Shown: positions 8,013 to 17,916, numbered from the stretch's first letter. The stretch: 64,000 nucleotides of DNA from Pseudoflavonifractor phocaeensis (GCF_021531375.1 NZ_JADYTU010000003.1:1-64000); one strand, 5' to 3'. Notes: generated by a model not told the origin, from the sequence alone. Numbers and translations are program-made.

Positions 8013-10277
8013 ATGGAACTGAAAGAACGGCTTTTTCAAATGACCCAGGAGCGGTTCGGCCGCTCCCCCGACCAGTGCAGCGACCATCAGCTGTATGAAG
8101 CCCTGCTGCTGATGACCCGGCGCATGATCCAGGACCGGCCGGCGCCCCAGACGGGACGGAAGCTGTATTATTTCTCGGCGGAATTCCTCATGGGCAAGCT
8201 GCTGTCCAATAACCTGCTGGCCCTGGGCCTGTACGACCAGGTGAGAAGCCTGCTGTTTGAGATGGGCCGGGACCTGGGGGTCATCGAGTCCGAGGAGCCC
8301 GAACCCTCTCTGGGAAACGGAGGTCTGGGCCGTCTGGCCGCCTGTTTCCTGGACTCCATCGCGGCTCTGGGTCTGCCCGGAGACGGCGTGGGTCTGAACT
8401 ATCACTACGGCCTGTTCCACCAGAAGTTTGCCGGCAACAAGCAGACCGAGGAGCCCGATCCCTGGCTGGAGGAGGAGAGCTGGCTTATCCCCACCGGCCG
8501 GACCTTTACCGTCCCCTTCGGCGGTTTTGAGCTGAAGGCCGTTCAGTACGACGTGGCCATCCCGGGAGCGGGCAACGGGTACGCCAACCGGCTCCATCTC
8601 TTCGACGTGGAGCAGCCCGCCGACCAGCCCTGGGTGGGCATCGGCTTTGACAAGACGGACATCGCCCACAACCTGACCTCCTTCCTCTACCCCGATGATA
8701 GCGACGAGAAGGGCCAGCTGCTGCGGGTCTATCAGCAGTACTTCATGGTGTCCGCCGGAGCCCAGCTGATCCTCCAGGAGCTGGAGGAACGGGGCTACGG
8801 TCTGGAGGAGCTGGCCGACCATGTGGTGGTCCAGATCAACGACACCCACCCCTCTATGGTCATTCCCGAGCTGATCCGCCTGCTTACCCAGCGGGGCATG
8901 TCGGTGAATATGGCCATCGACCAGGTGAGCCGGACCTGCGCCTACACCAACCACACCATTCTGGCCGAGGCCCTGGAGAAGTGGCCCCTGGCCTTCATCC
9001 GGAAGGTGGCGCCCCAGCTGGTCCCCATCATCCTGGAGCTGGACCAGCGGGTGAAGGAAGCCCATCCCGACCCCCGCGTGGCCATCATCGACGGCCAGGA
9101 GCGGGTCCACATGGCCCACATGGACATCCACTACGGTTTCTCCGTCAACGGCGTGGCCGCCCTCCATACGGAGATCCTGAAGAACTCGGAGCTGAAGCCC
9201 TTCTGCGACCTCTATCCCCAGAAGTTCAACAACAAGACCAACGGCGTCACCTTCCGCCGGTGGCTGGAGGCCTGCGACCCGGAGCTGGCCGCGCTCATTG
9301 ACGACTGCATCGGCTCTGACTGGCGGCGGGACACCCGGAAGCTGGAGGGGCTGCTGGACTATCAGAACGACAAGGTGGTGCTGGACCGGCTGCTGGCGGT
9401 GAAGCAGGGGAACAAGGACCGCCTGTGCCGGCTGCTGTGGGCCGCCCAGGGCGTGGAGCTGGACCCCGACTCGGTGTTTGACATCCAGATCAAGCGGCTC
9501 CACGAGTACAAGCGCCAACAGATGAACGCCCTGTATATCATCTACAAGTACCTGGAGATCAAGAGCGGCAAGCTGCCTGAGCGGCCCGTCACCGTCATCT
9601 TCGGCGCCAAGGCCGCCCCCGCCTATGTGATGGCAAAGCACATCATCCACCTGATCCTGACCCTCCAGCAGCTCATCGAGCAGGACCCCCAGGTCCGGCC
9701 CTGGCTGCGGGTGGCCATGGTGGAGAACTACAACGTCACCTGGGCTGAGAGCCTGATCCCTGCCTGTGACATCTCCGAGCAGATCTCCCTGGCGTCCAAG
9801 GAGGCCAGCGGCACCGGCAACATGAAGTTCATGGCCAACGGCGCCGTCACGCTGGGTACTCTGGACGGGGCCAACGTGGAGATCGCCCAGCTGGTGGGCC
9901 CGGAGAACATCTACACCTTCGGCGCCAAGAGCGACGAGGTGATCCGCATGTACGCCGAGGGCAGCTACCGCCCCCTGGACTACTATCACCGTCCCGGTGT
10001 GGAGCGGCTGGTGGACTTCCTGGTGTCTCCCGAGCTGCTGGCCATCGGCGACCCGGCCAGCCTGTCCGTGCTGTGGAAGGACATGAAGAGCAAGGACTGG
10101 TTCATGGCCCTGCTGGACGTGGAGGACTATATCGCCGCCAAGGAGCGGGCCGTCCACGACTACGGCGACCGCCATGCCTGGGCCCGGAAGATGCTGGTCA
10201 ACATCGCCAAGTCCGGCTACTTCTCCTCCGACCGGACCATTCAGCAGTATGACGAGGATATCTGGCACCTGAAATAA
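8013..10277 (+). CDS. malP: Maltodextrin/glycogen phosphorylase
   Basis: A 754-aa GT35 alpha-glucan phosphorylase that releases glucose-1-phosphate from alpha-1,4-glucans using pyridoxal phosphate. Conserved blocks are [21 protein letters not shown] near residue 95, [32 protein letters not shown], and [10 protein letters not shown] containing the PLP-binding Lys. I chose the ATG at 8013 because GAGAGGAG lies nine bases upstream and the upstream in-frame ATG falls inside the operator. Monocistronic, regulated with malE. Confidence 0.93.
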   Translation: MELKERLFQMTQERFGRSPDQCSDHQLYEALLLMTRRMIQDRPAPQTGRKLYYFSAEFLMGKLLSNNLLALGLYDQVRSLLFEMGRDLGVIESEEPEPSLGNGGLGRLAACFLDSIAALGLPGDGVGLNYHYGLFHQKFAGNKQTEEPDPWLEEESWLIPTGRTFTVPFGGFELKAVQYDVAIPGAGNGYANRLHLFDVEQPADQPWVGIGFDKTDIAHNLTSFLYPDDSDEKGQLLRVYQQYFMVSAGAQLILQELEERGYGLEELADHVVVQINDTHPSMVIPELIRLLTQRGMSVNMAIDQVSRTCAYTNHTILAEALEKWPLAFIRKVAPQLVPIILELDQRVKEAHPDPRVAIIDGQERVHMAHMDIHYGFSVNGVAALHTEILKNSELKPFCDLYPQKFNNKTNGVTFRRWLEACDPELAALIDDCIGSDWRRDTRKLEGLLDYQNDKVVLDRLLAVKQGNKDRLCRLLWAAQGVELDPDSVFDIQIKRLHEYKRQQMNALYIIYKYLEIKSGKLPERPVTVIFGAKAAPAYVMAKHIIHLILTLQQLIEQDPQVRPWLRVAMVENYNVTWAESLIPACDISEQISLASKEASGTGNMKFMANGAVTLGTLDGANVEIAQLVGPENIYTFGAKSDEVIRMYAEGSYRPLDYYHRPGVERLVDFLVSPELLAIGDPASLSVLWKDMKSKDWFMALLDVEDYIAAKERAVHDYGDRHAWARKMLVNIAKSGYFSSDRTIQQYDEDIWHLK

Positions 10278-10282
10278 GAAAG

Positions 10283-10325
10283 AAAAAAGCGCCCCGCCCC
10301 CGGCTGTGCCGGAGGGCGGGGCGTT
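10283..10325 (-). terminator. Terminator between convergent malP and the C_GCAxxG gene
   Basis: CGCCCCGCCC/GGGCGGGGCG stem with an internal CCGG stem. On the minus strand it ends in GCTTTTTT, so it chiefly serves the gene at 10367; the plus-strand tail is only TTC. Confidence 0.75.
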
Positions 10326-10366
10326 CGCGTCTAAGGAAAACTGCGGACAGTGGGTTTGTATTTGGA

Positions 10367-10765
10367 TCAGGCTTCGGAACGCTGGCTGATGATCCGGTCC
10401 AGGGCCTCGGCCATCTCGTAGACCAGACCGTCGCAGTGGGCCTTTCGGGGCTCCCCACGGTCGTGGGAGGCCTTGAGCAAGGTGGCGCAGTCGGTGGCGC
10501 CGTGGTCCTCCCGGTACTGGCGGATGAGGGCGGCGGCCTCCTGTTCCCCATAGCCCATGGCTCCCAGCACCATCATGGCCCCGCTGAGGGCGCCGCAGAC
10601 AGCTCCATGGCGCATCCCGGCGCCGAAGTGGGCGCCCAGGGCGTTGGCCTGCTCCTCAGACAGCCCCATTTCCCGGGCGAAGGGGACCAGAATGGACTGG
10701 CAGCAGTTGTGGTGTACGCCGGGGCCCTCGTTGCGGATGGCCCGGACCTGTTCCAAGTGACTCAT
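10367..10765 (-). CDS. C_GCAxxG_C_C family protein
   Basis: A 132-aa protein with the spaced cysteines of the C_GCAxxG_C_C family: CCQSIL, CGALSGAM, DCATLL and HCDGLV. The family is small, cytoplasmic, possibly binds a metal or redox group, and has no settled function. GGAG precedes the ATG. It is the last gene of a recG-GNAT-this operon, 29 bp after the acetyltransferase. Confidence 0.82.
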   Translation of the reverse strand: MSHLEQVRAIRNEGPGVHHNCCQSILVPFAREMGLSEEQANALGAHFGAGMRHGAVCGALSGAMMVLGAMGYGEQEAAALIRQYREDHGATDCATLLKASHDRGEPRKAHCDGLVYEMAEALDRIISQRSEA

Positions 10766-10794
10766 GTTTCTCTCTCCTTTGTCAAAAGCTCTCG

Positions 10795-11247
10795 TTATTT
10801 CACTTTGTCAATGACCATCTGGTCATAGCGCAGATAATCATAGCCCGCCTTCTGGTACATGTGGACGGCGCCCCGGTTGACCTCGTTGACCTCCAGACGG
10901 AAGCGGCGGGCGGAGGGGTACTGGTTTTCAATCCAGGCCATGACCTGGGGCCCCAGCCCCTGGCCCCGGAACTGGGGCTTCAGGAAGATCTCCTCCAGAA
11001 AGACGCAGCGGCCGCCCACCTCGGCGGAGTAGCACTGGGTGATATAGAGGTACCCGGCGGGCTGGCCGTCCACGCTGATGAGCACGCCCCGGAGCAGGTC
11101 CTCGCCGTGGTCGGCGGCGTCCCGGAAGGTGCGCTCCAGGATCTCGGCGTCCACCTCGTGGAGGACGGCGTCGGTGTGGTAAAAGTCCCGGACCATGGGC
11201 AGGATCAGGTCGTGGTCCTGAACGGTGATGTCGCGGAAGGTAAGCAT
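10795..11247 (-). CDS. GNAT-family N-acetyltransferase
   Basis: A 150-aa acetyltransferase. The acetyl-CoA-binding motif FRGQGLGPQVMAWIE is near residues 95-110, with the EEIFLKP strand before it and YDYLRYDQMVI at the C-terminus. The acceptor is unknown. AAGGAG precedes the ATG. It sits 14 bp downstream of recG on the same strand, which implies co-transcription. Confidence 0.87.
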   Translation of the reverse strand: MLTFRDITVQDHDLILPMVRDFYHTDAVLHEVDAEILERTFRDAADHGEDLLRGVLISVDGQPAGYLYITQCYSAEVGGRCVFLEEIFLKPQFRGQGLGPQVMAWIENQYPSARRFRLEVNEVNRGAVHMYQKAGYDYLRYDQMVIDKVK

Positions 11248-11261
11248 GATGATTCTCCTTG

Positions 11262-13358
11262 TCAGTTAAAAATGTCGGGGGTGTCGGCGAAAAGCTGCCT
11301 GACCCGGTCCCAAACGGGGCGGTTCTCCGGACGGGCCAGGGAGGGGTCCTCCTCCAGCAGGCGGCGGGCGGCCTCCTGGGCCTGGCTGAGCAGACGCATG
11401 TCCCCGGCCAGGTCCGCCAGCTTCATCTGGGGCAGGCCGTGCTGCCGGTTGCCAAAAAAGTCGCCGGGACCCCGGAGCTTCAGGTCCTCCTCGGAGATCT
11501 TGAAGCCGTCGGTGGTGGAGGCCAGGGTCCGCAGCCGCTGCATGGCGTCGGGATTGCGGGTGGAGGTGACCAGGACGCAGTAGGACTGGTGCCGGCCCCG
11601 GCCCACCCGGCCCCGGAGCTGGTGGAGCTGGCTCAGACCGAAGCGGTCGGCGTTCTCAATGACCATGAGGGAGGCGTTGGGCACGTCCACCCCCACCTCA
11701 ATGACGGTGGTGGCCACCAGTACCTGAATCTCTCCGGCGGAAAAGGCGGCCATGACGGCGTCTTTCTCCTTGGGCCGCATCTTGCCGTGGAGCACGCCCA
11801 CGCGCAGCGCGGGAAAGACCTCCGTTTGCAGCTTGGCGGCATAGGTCGTTACCGCTTTCAGGTTCAGGGAGGGGGACTCCTCGCCGGGAAGGGCGGCGTC
11901 AGGGTTTTCCTCCACCGCCGGGCAGACGATATAGACCTGACGGCTCTGGGATACCTGCTTTTGGACGAAATTGTACATCCGCTGCCGCTTGTCCTCCCGA
12001 ATGACGTAGGTCTCTACAGGGGTGCGGCCGGGGGGCAGCTGGTCGATGACGGACACGTCCAGGTCCCCGTAGATGATGAGGGCCAGGGTCCGGGGGATGG
12101 GGGTGGCCGACATGACCAGCACATGGGGGGCGGGCATCCCGCCGAACTCCGATTTGCCCGCCAGGGCGGCGCGCTGAGCCACGCCGAAGCGGTGCTGCTC
12201 GTCGGCCACGATGAGGGCCAGCCGGTGGAAGGCCACCCCATCGGAAATGAGGGCGTGGGTGCCGATGACGAAGTCGATATCCCCATCGGCCAGGGCCTTT
12301 CGCACCTTCTTTTTTTCCGTGGGAGGGATGGCTCCGGTGAGCAGACCCACCCGCACTCCGGCGGGGGAGAGCAGGGCGGACAGGGAGCGGTAGTGCTGCT
12401 CCGCCAGCACCTCGGTGGGAGCCATGAGGGCGGCCTGATACCCGCCTTTGACCGCCAGCCAGGCGGCGTAGGCAGCCACGGCGGTCTTGCCCGAGCCCAC
12501 GTCCCCCTGGACCAGCCGGTTCATGGGACGGCCCGAGGCCATGTCAAAGGCCGCCTCATCCATGGCCCGGCGCTGGGCCTGGGTAGGGGTGAAGGGGAGA
12601 AGGGCCTGAAACTCCCGGAAGGGCCGGGTGGGGACGGCGCAGCCCGGACCGCCGGATTCCCGCCGCCGCTTTAGAAAATCGAGGCCCACCGCCAGATAAA
12701 ACAGCTCCTCGAAGGTGAGCCGCTTCCGGGCCAGGTCCAGGGCCTCCTCGTTTTCCGGAAAGTGGATATTTCGGAGGGAAAACTCCAGTTCCGCCAAGGA
12801 GTGCTCCCGGCGGACGGAGGGAGGGAGAGTTTCGGGGACCGTGTGGGCGCAGTCCAGAGCCTGCCGGGTGAGGGAGGCCAACAGATGGTTGGAGATGCCC
12901 GCCGTCAGGCGGTAGATGGGCATGATGCAGCCGGTGAAACTCTGCTTGCCCACCCGCTCGAAGATGGGGTTGACCATGGTACGGCGGCGGCCCTGCTCCT
13001 CCACGGTGCCGAAGAAGATGTACTCCTCCCCGGCCCGGAGGGCCTTTTCCACATAGCCCTGGTTGAAAAAGGTGAGGTGGAGGGCGCCGGTGTGGTCCAC
13101 CACCTTCAGCTGGACCAGCTCCAGCCCCTTCCGGATACGGGCTTTCCGTGGGTGCTCCGCCGCCATGGCGGCAACGCAGACCCGGCCCTCCAGGGGGGCG
13201 TCCCGGACGGTGTACATCTGCCGCCGGTCCTCGTAGTCCCGGGGATAATAGGTCAGCAGGTCGGCGGCGGTGGACAGGCCCAGCTTGTCCAGCTTTTTGG
13301 CCCGTACATCCCCCACGCCGGGGAATTCGGTAAGCGGAGTGTCCGGAGTCACGGTCAT
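11262..13358 (-). CDS. recG: ATP-dependent DNA helicase RecG
   Basis: A 698-aa helicase that regresses stalled replication forks and processes branched recombination intermediates. The N-terminal wedge/OB domain covers about residues 1-240. The Walker A sequence is GDVGSGKTAVA, the Walker B box is DEQHRFG, followed by SATPIPRTLAL and LRGRVGRG in the second helicase domain. Length and domains are standard. AAAGGAGGG precedes the ATG. First gene of a three-gene minus-strand operon. Confidence 0.95.
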   Translation of the reverse strand: MTVTPDTPLTEFPGVGDVRAKKLDKLGLSTAADLLTYYPRDYEDRRQMYTVRDAPLEGRVCVAAMAAEHPRKARIRKGLELVQLKVVDHTGALHLTFFNQGYVEKALRAGEEYIFFGTVEEQGRRRTMVNPIFERVGKQSFTGCIMPIYRLTAGISNHLLASLTRQALDCAHTVPETLPPSVRREHSLAELEFSLRNIHFPENEEALDLARKRLTFEELFYLAVGLDFLKRRRESGGPGCAVPTRPFREFQALLPFTPTQAQRRAMDEAAFDMASGRPMNRLVQGDVGSGKTAVAAYAAWLAVKGGYQAALMAPTEVLAEQHYRSLSALLSPAGVRVGLLTGAIPPTEKKKVRKALADGDIDFVIGTHALISDGVAFHRLALIVADEQHRFGVAQRAALAGKSEFGGMPAPHVLVMSATPIPRTLALIIYGDLDVSVIDQLPPGRTPVETYVIREDKRQRMYNFVQKQVSQSRQVYIVCPAVEENPDAALPGEESPSLNLKAVTTYAAKLQTEVFPALRVGVLHGKMRPKEKDAVMAAFSAGEIQVLVATTVIEVGVDVPNASLMVIENADRFGLSQLHQLRGRVGRGRHQSYCVLVTSTRNPDAMQRLRTLASTTDGFKISEEDLKLRGPGDFFGNRQHGLPQMKLADLAGDMRLLSQAQEAARRLLEEDPSLARPENRPVWDRVRQLFADTPDIFN

Positions 13359-13429
13359 GGGGGTCCCTCCTTTCCCGGAGCTTGACCATACTGTTACTGC
13401 CGGGTTTTGCGGTTGATTCAGCGGACACC

Positions 13430-13458
13430 ATTATAGCATATCCGGGTAGGGGAGTAAA
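13430..13458 (-). promoter_or_regulatory. recG operon promoter
   Basis: On the minus strand TTTACT (13453-13458), 17 bp, TATAAT (13430-13435), 72 bp upstream of the recG start. Confidence 0.7.
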
Positions 13459-13539
13459 GGCGAAACGCCTCGCGGCCGCCCGCGGGGCGCCGAAGGCCGG
13501 GTTTGGCTCCCTGGGAGCGGGCGCACAGTCAGAAAAAAA

Positions 13540-13568
13540 TTGACAAGCGCCCGGTTCCGTGTTATAAG
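13540..13568 (+). promoter_or_regulatory. Promoter of the aconitase-X operon
   Basis: TTGACA (13540-13545), a 17-bp spacer and TATAAG (13563-13568). It lies about 150 bp upstream of the first gene, leaving a long leader that holds the palindrome at 13675-13686. The rest of 13359-13714 shows only GC-rich short palindromes. Confidence 0.75.
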
Positions 13569-13674
13569 CAGGTATAGAAGGCAGTTACAGGGAAGCCCCC
13601 GGCGGGGCGGGTAGGAGCGCGCGGATTTTTCAAAGAGAGGATCCCGCGTTTTTATGGCCCCATGATGTATATAC

Positions 13675-13686
13675 CCTGTATACAGG
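13675..13686. promoter_or_regulatory. Perfect palindrome CCTGTATACAGG, possible GntR-type operator
   Basis: A 12-bp perfect palindrome with the TGTATACA core common among GntR/FadR-family sites, 16 bp upstream of the ribosome-binding site of the aconitase-X large subunit. No regulator gene adjoins this operon. Confidence 0.5.
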
Positions 13687-13714
13687 TTGTGATGGAAGAC
13701 CAAGGAGGTGCGGC

Positions 13715-14923
13715 ATGATTTTATCCGAGTATCAGCAAGAGATGTTGGACGGCAAGTACGGAAAGGGCAAGGCCATGGCCATGCAGATCCTGGAGGCCGT
13801 GGGCGACAGCTTTGAGGCGCAGCGGATGGTGCCTATTTCCAGGGCCCATATATCGCTCAGCGCCCAGGACGCGGATGTGTGGTTCGCGGAGAAGATGGGC
13901 GGCGCGGGCGCCGTCTGCGCGGTCCCGCCCACCGTGAATCCGGGATACTGCGTGGACTACTTCCGGAGCAAGGGCGTGCTGGACGAGAAGGCGGTGGCCC
14001 ATATGGAGCGCACAGAGCGGGCATACCGGCGGCTGGGCGCGGTCATGACCTACAGCTGCACCCCCTACCTGTTCGGCAACATTCCCCACTACGGCGAGGT
14101 GGTCGCTTTCTCCGAGACCAGCGTCACGGTCTATGCCAACTCGGTGATCGGAGCCCGGACCAACCGGGAGAGCGCGGCCAGCGCCATGTGCGCCGCCATT
14201 ACCGGCTTTACGCCGGAATATGGGATGCTGCTGGACGAGAACCGCCGCGCCGACATTCTGGTGGAGGTACAGGCCGAGATGCGCGGCGATTTTGACTATG
14301 CGCTGCTGGGCCTGCTGGGCAAGAAGATCGGAAAGGGCGTCCCGGTCTTTCAGGGGCTTCCCCGGCACATCTCCACGGAAGGGCTGATCCAGCTGGGTTC
14401 GGAGCTGAATGTGTCCGGCGCTTACGAGATGTTCCACATTGTTGGCGTCACCCCCGAGGCCCCCGATTTGAAGACTGCCGTCGGCGGGCGGGAGCTCAAG
14501 CGCCATGTGGTCATCACCCGGGAGGATCTGGACCAGGCGCTGGAAGAGTTTTCTCCCCCGCTGCGCAGCGAGGTGGAATTTGTCATCCTGGGCTGCCCCC
14601 ATTACAATTACGATCAGCTGCGGCAGGTGGCCCGTCTGCTGGAGAGCGGCCCCGCGGTGGTGCCCGTGTGGATCCACACCTCCTCCGCGGTGAAGGATCT
14701 GGCCGGGCGCACCGGCATGGAGGAGGCGCTGCTGGAGAAGGGCGTAGAGCTGATCCCGGATACCTGTGTGGACGAGGCCTGCTGCTGGAAGCGGCTGGCG
14801 GGACAGGCCGGCGTGACGGACTCCCCCAAGGCGTCCTATTACATGCGTACATTCGGCGTGCAGATGGCGGTGCGGGATACGGAAAGCTGCATCCGCTGGG
14901 CACAGCGCGGGAGGGTGGAATAA
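13715..14923 (+). CDS. Aconitase X (AcnX) catalytic subunit
   Basis: A 402-aa protein of the aconitase-X catalytic domain family (formerly DUF521). Characterised relatives are Fe-S dehydratases acting on cis-3-hydroxy-L-proline (bacteria) or mevalonate 5-phosphate (archaea). Cysteines that could hold the cluster lie in SCTPYLFGN, ILGCPHYN and DEACCW. The swivel domain is a separate gene directly after it, so this is the split two-subunit form. AAGGAGGT precedes the ATG. The following D-2-hydroxyacid dehydrogenase suggests hydroxy-acid catabolism, but the substrate is not readable. Confidence 0.82.
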   Translation: MILSEYQQEMLDGKYGKGKAMAMQILEAVGDSFEAQRMVPISRAHISLSAQDADVWFAEKMGGAGAVCAVPPTVNPGYCVDYFRSKGVLDEKAVAHMERTERAYRRLGAVMTYSCTPYLFGNIPHYGEVVAFSETSVTVYANSVIGARTNRESAASAMCAAITGFTPEYGMLLDENRRADILVEVQAEMRGDFDYALLGLLGKKIGKGVPVFQGLPRHISTEGLIQLGSELNVSGAYEMFHIVGVTPEAPDLKTAVGGRELKRHVVITREDLDQALEEFSPPLRSEVEFVILGCPHYNYDQLRQVARLLESGPAVVPVWIHTSSAVKDLAGRTGMEEALLEKGVELIPDTCVDEACCWKRLAGQAGVTDSPKASYYMRTFGVQMAVRDTESCIRWAQRGRVE

Positions 14924-14924
14924 T

Positions 14925-15338
14925 ATGAGTCAGGTATTTCGCTGTAAAAGGGTGTCCTCCGGGATCGTGGAGGGCGAGGCGCTGATCTCCCAGGACGCGA
15001 TCTTGTTCTACTATACCGATCCCGCTACCGGCGTGGTGACGGAGGACGGCCACTGTCTGAAGGGCGTCAGCGTGAAGGACAAGATCCTCATTTTTCCGGG
15101 GGGAAAAGGCAGCTCATCGGTCCAGGCGGACGGGATGTACCGGCTGGACCGGGACGGTTCCGCTCCCCGGGCGCTGATCGTGGAGGAGCTGGACACCGTG
15201 CTGGTCTCCAGCGCCGTGGTCATGGAGATGCCCATGGTGTACCATGTGGAGGCGGGCTTCTATGACCGGGTGAAAAACGGAGACTGGGTCCGGGTGGACA
15301 CGGAAAAGCTGACGGTGGAGCTGGTGGAGAAGGATTGA
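14925..15338 (+). CDS. Aconitase X swivel-domain (small) subunit
   Basis: A 137-aa protein matching the AcnX swivel domain (formerly DUF126). The motifs EGEALISQDAILFYYTDPATG and IFPGGKGSSSV are the expected phosphate/substrate loop; the Ser in GGKGSSS is the conserved active-site region. It begins one base after the large-subunit stop, so the two are surely made together as a complex. Confidence 0.83.
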   Translation: MSQVFRCKRVSSGIVEGEALISQDAILFYYTDPATGVVTEDGHCLKGVSVKDKILIFPGGKGSSSVQADGMYRLDRDGSAPRALIVEELDTVLVSSAVVMEMPMVYHVEAGFYDRVKNGDWVRVDTEKLTVELVEKD

Positions 15339-15427
15339 GCGCGCCCCGCCGCGTTGTTTAGAAATGGCGGCAATGGCCGCGGAGCGGTCTTGCACTTGAA
15401 GTTCAAAGGAGAAACGGAGAAACAACC

Positions 15428-16366
15428 ATGTCTGAATACATTTTAAATCTCCTCCCGGTCAATGAGGAGGAGAAGAAGGAATTTGAGACCATCGCTCCCG
15501 ACGCGGTCCATGTGTACGCCGGACGGCGCACTGTCACCCCGGAGCAGCTGGAGCGGGCAACTGTGCTCATGGGCTGGCCCCGGGCCAAAGACCTGAAAAG
15601 CGCCTCCAATCTGAAATGGTTCCAGACCATGTGGGCGGGCACCGACGAGTATGAGGGACCCGGTGTCCTGCCCGATGGAGTGGTCATGACCTCCTCCAGC
15701 GGCAGCAACAGTCTGAGCGTGGCCGAGCACATGCTGGCCAGCCTGCTGGCCCTGTGCCGCCGCCTGCCCACCTACCGGGACAGTCAGAGAGCCCACCGCT
15801 GGGAGGACGAGGGGAATATGAAGACCATTTTCGGCAGCACGGTGCTGGTGGTGGGCGCGGGGAACATCGGGTCCGCCTTTGCCGGGATGTGTCAGAGCCT
15901 GGGTGCGGCGACCATCGGACTGAAGCGGACGGTGAAGGGTCCGGTGGCCGGTTTTGACCAGGTATACACCCTGGACAAGCTGGATGAGCTGCTGCCTCAG
16001 GCCGATGTGGTGGCCCTCAGTCTGCCCCACAGCCCCCAGACCGCCGGACTGATGAGCGAGGCCCGCATCGCCCGGATGAAGGACGATGCCATTCTCATCA
16101 ATTCCGGCCGGGGTTCGGTGCTGGACCAGGATGCCCTGGTCCGGGCCATGGAGGGCGGCAAGCTGTGGGGGGCGGCCCTGGACGTCACCGAACCGGAGCC
16201 GCTGCCCGAGGACAGTCCCCTGTGGGATATCCCCAATCTGCTCCTCACCCCCCATGTGGCCGGCGGGATGCGGCTGGAGATCACCCGCAGGACCTGCATT
16301 GAGATGGCCCAGGAGAATCTGCGCCGGTATCTGGCAGGAGAGCCTCTGAACAACCGGGTGCGGTGA
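15428..16366 (+). CDS. D-2-hydroxyacid dehydrogenase (NAD-dependent)
   Basis: A 312-aa enzyme of the D-isomer-specific 2-hydroxyacid dehydrogenase family, which interconverts 2-oxoacids and D-2-hydroxyacids. The Rossmann motif is VVGAGNIGSAFAG (about residue 140). The catalytic Arg region is INSGRGSVLD, the Glu lies in DVTEPEPLP, and the His is in LTPHVAGGM. It is third in the AcnX operon, 89 bp downstream of the small subunit, with AAAGGAGAAA upstream. It may reduce or oxidise the product of the dehydratase. Confidence 0.85.
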   Translation: MSEYILNLLPVNEEEKKEFETIAPDAVHVYAGRRTVTPEQLERATVLMGWPRAKDLKSASNLKWFQTMWAGTDEYEGPGVLPDGVVMTSSSGSNSLSVAEHMLASLLALCRRLPTYRDSQRAHRWEDEGNMKTIFGSTVLVVGAGNIGSAFAGMCQSLGAATIGLKRTVKGPVAGFDQVYTLDKLDELLPQADVVALSLPHSPQTAGLMSEARIARMKDDAILINSGRGSVLDQDALVRAMEGGKLWGAALDVTEPEPLPEDSPLWDIPNLLLTPHVAGGMRLEITRRTCIEMAQENLRRYLAGEPLNNRVR

Positions 16367-16423
16367 GCGACAGCGGCTGAGGATGGTGCGGCCAACGCCC
16401 CATGTCGATAGACAAGCAATGTG

Positions 16424-16457
16424 AAAACGCCCTGGCACCGGAGGTGCCAGGGCGTTT
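16424..16457. terminator. Bidirectional terminator between convergent genes
   Basis: AAACGCCCTGGCACC/GGTGCCAGGGCGTTT, a 15-bp perfect stem with a GGA loop. It serves the AcnX operon from the left and the aminotransferase from the right. Confidence 0.85.
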
Positions 16458-16494
16458 GATTGTTTGGATGAATCACATTGACCTCGCCGGCTGT

Positions 16495-17682
16495 TTACTT
16501 TCCATACAGCTCCGCCAGCTGCTTCAGCCGCGGCAGGGCGCGGATGACCTTTTCCTCCGGCACGCAGTAGGCGATGCGGAAGTGTCCGGGGCAGCCAAAG
16601 GCGCTGCCCGGCACAAAGAGCAGGTCCAGCTGCTTGGCCTTCTCGCAGAAGGCGTAGTCGTCCGGCTCCAGGGAGCGGGGGAACATATAGAAGCTGCCGC
16701 CCGGCTCCACGCAGGTGTATCCGTCCCGGATCAGTTCCTGGTACAGGTGGTCTTTATTGGCCTCATAGACCTTCAGATTGCTGGTCTCGTCGATGCACTG
16801 GGCGACGGTCAGCTGGATCAATGTGGCCGCTCCGTTCTGGCCGATGGTGCGGGAGATCTGGGGGCACACCTCCACGATCTTCTCCGCCTGTTCCGCCGCC
16901 GGGTTGACGGCCAGATAGCCGATGCGCTCGCCCGGCAGGGACAGGGACTTGGAGAAGGAGTAACAGGTGATGGTGTTGGGATAGAGGCTGGCGGTATAGG
17001 GGCAGTCCGTGCCCTCAAACAGGATCTCCCGGTAGGGCTCGTCGGAGATCAGATAGATGGGGTGGCCGTACTCTCGCTGCTTGGCCTCCAGGATCTCCGC
17101 CAGACGCTTCACCGTGGGGGTGGACAGCACGATGCCGGAGGGGTTGTTGGGGCTGTTGACCAGCACGGCGGTCACCTTGGGATTCAGAGCTTCCTCAAAG
17201 GCGGCGAAATTGATCTGGAAGGTGTCGATGTCCGCCGGCACGACCTTCAGCGTCAGTCCGGCCCCCGCGGTATAGGGCCTGTACTCCGGGAAGTAGGGGG
17301 CAAAGGCAATGATCTCATCCCCGGGGCAGGTCACCGCCCGGAAGGCGTGGGCCAAGGCGCCGGCCGCGCCGATGGCCATAAAAATGTGCTTCATCTGATA
17401 GTTCATGCCGAAGCGCCGGTTCAAAGACTGGGCCACCGCCTCCCGCACCGACGGGATACCGAAGCTGGGGCCGTAGCCGTGGACCTGAAGGGGCGGCTGC
17501 TCCTTCAAAATACGGACGATGGTCTCGTTTACGGAAGGGGGCGCCGGTACGGAGGGATTTCCCAGGCTGAAATCAAAGACCTGGTCCGCGCCGATCTCCT
17601 GTGCCCGTTGCCTTCCGTAGCCGGCGACCTCAAAAATAATATCCTTTTCCGAAAGCATTGCCGCATATTTTTCTGACAGCAT
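16495..17682 (-). CDS. PLP-dependent aminotransferase, class I/II
   Basis: A 395-aa fold-type I aminotransferase of the aspartate-aminotransferase group. The PLP-anchoring Lys is in CYSFSKSLSLPGERIGY, preceded by VNSPNNPSG, ISDEPYRE and the glycine loop GAAGALAHAF. The substrate is probably an amino acid; close Clostridial relatives are annotated only generically. GGAGGAG precedes the ATG. Single gene, converging on the AcnX operon. Confidence 0.88.
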   Translation of the reverse strand: MLSEKYAAMLSEKDIIFEVAGYGRQRAQEIGADQVFDFSLGNPSVPAPPSVNETIVRILKEQPPLQVHGYGPSFGIPSVREAVAQSLNRRFGMNYQMKHIFMAIGAAGALAHAFRAVTCPGDEIIAFAPYFPEYRPYTAGAGLTLKVVPADIDTFQINFAAFEEALNPKVTAVLVNSPNNPSGIVLSTPTVKRLAEILEAKQREYGHPIYLISDEPYREILFEGTDCPYTASLYPNTITCYSFSKSLSLPGERIGYLAVNPAAEQAEKIVEVCPQISRTIGQNGAATLIQLTVAQCIDETSNLKVYEANKDHLYQELIRDGYTCVEPGGSFYMFPRSLEPDDYAFCEKAKQLDLLFVPGSAFGCPGHFRIAYCVPEEKVIRALPRLKQLAELYGK

Positions 17683-17872
17683 GTGAATCTCCTCCTGTTC
17701 GCAGGCTTTTTTTTAGTCTACCACGGACCGCCCGAGAAATCCATACTTTATCTTGCTATTTTGCTGATTTTTCGGTGCGCGAAAGGAAACGCCGGTCAGG
17801 CACCGGACAAGGCGGAGGCACGAAAAGGGCTGGATAGGCCCTGTTTTCTCCGAAAACCCGTGTTTGGGCGCG

Positions 17873-17903
17873 AAAAGGCCCCGGCAGTCTGCTGCCGGGG
17901 CCG
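17873..17903 (-). terminator. asnS terminator
   Basis: GGCCCCGGCAG/CTGCCGGGGCC stem followed on the minus strand by TTTT, 13 bp after the asnS stop. Confidence 0.82.
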
Positions 17904-17916
17904 TGGGAATGGGGTT

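Noticed and set aside
10283-10325. malP terminator on the plus strand
   Set aside because: The stem is strong but the plus-strand tail has no T-run; it is assigned to the minus-strand gene, with only possible weak action on malP.
13431-13703. Possible 90-aa minus-strand gene upstream of the aconitase-X operon
   Set aside because: It covers the clear promoter and palindrome of the operon, has no ribosome site and no recognisable sequence.
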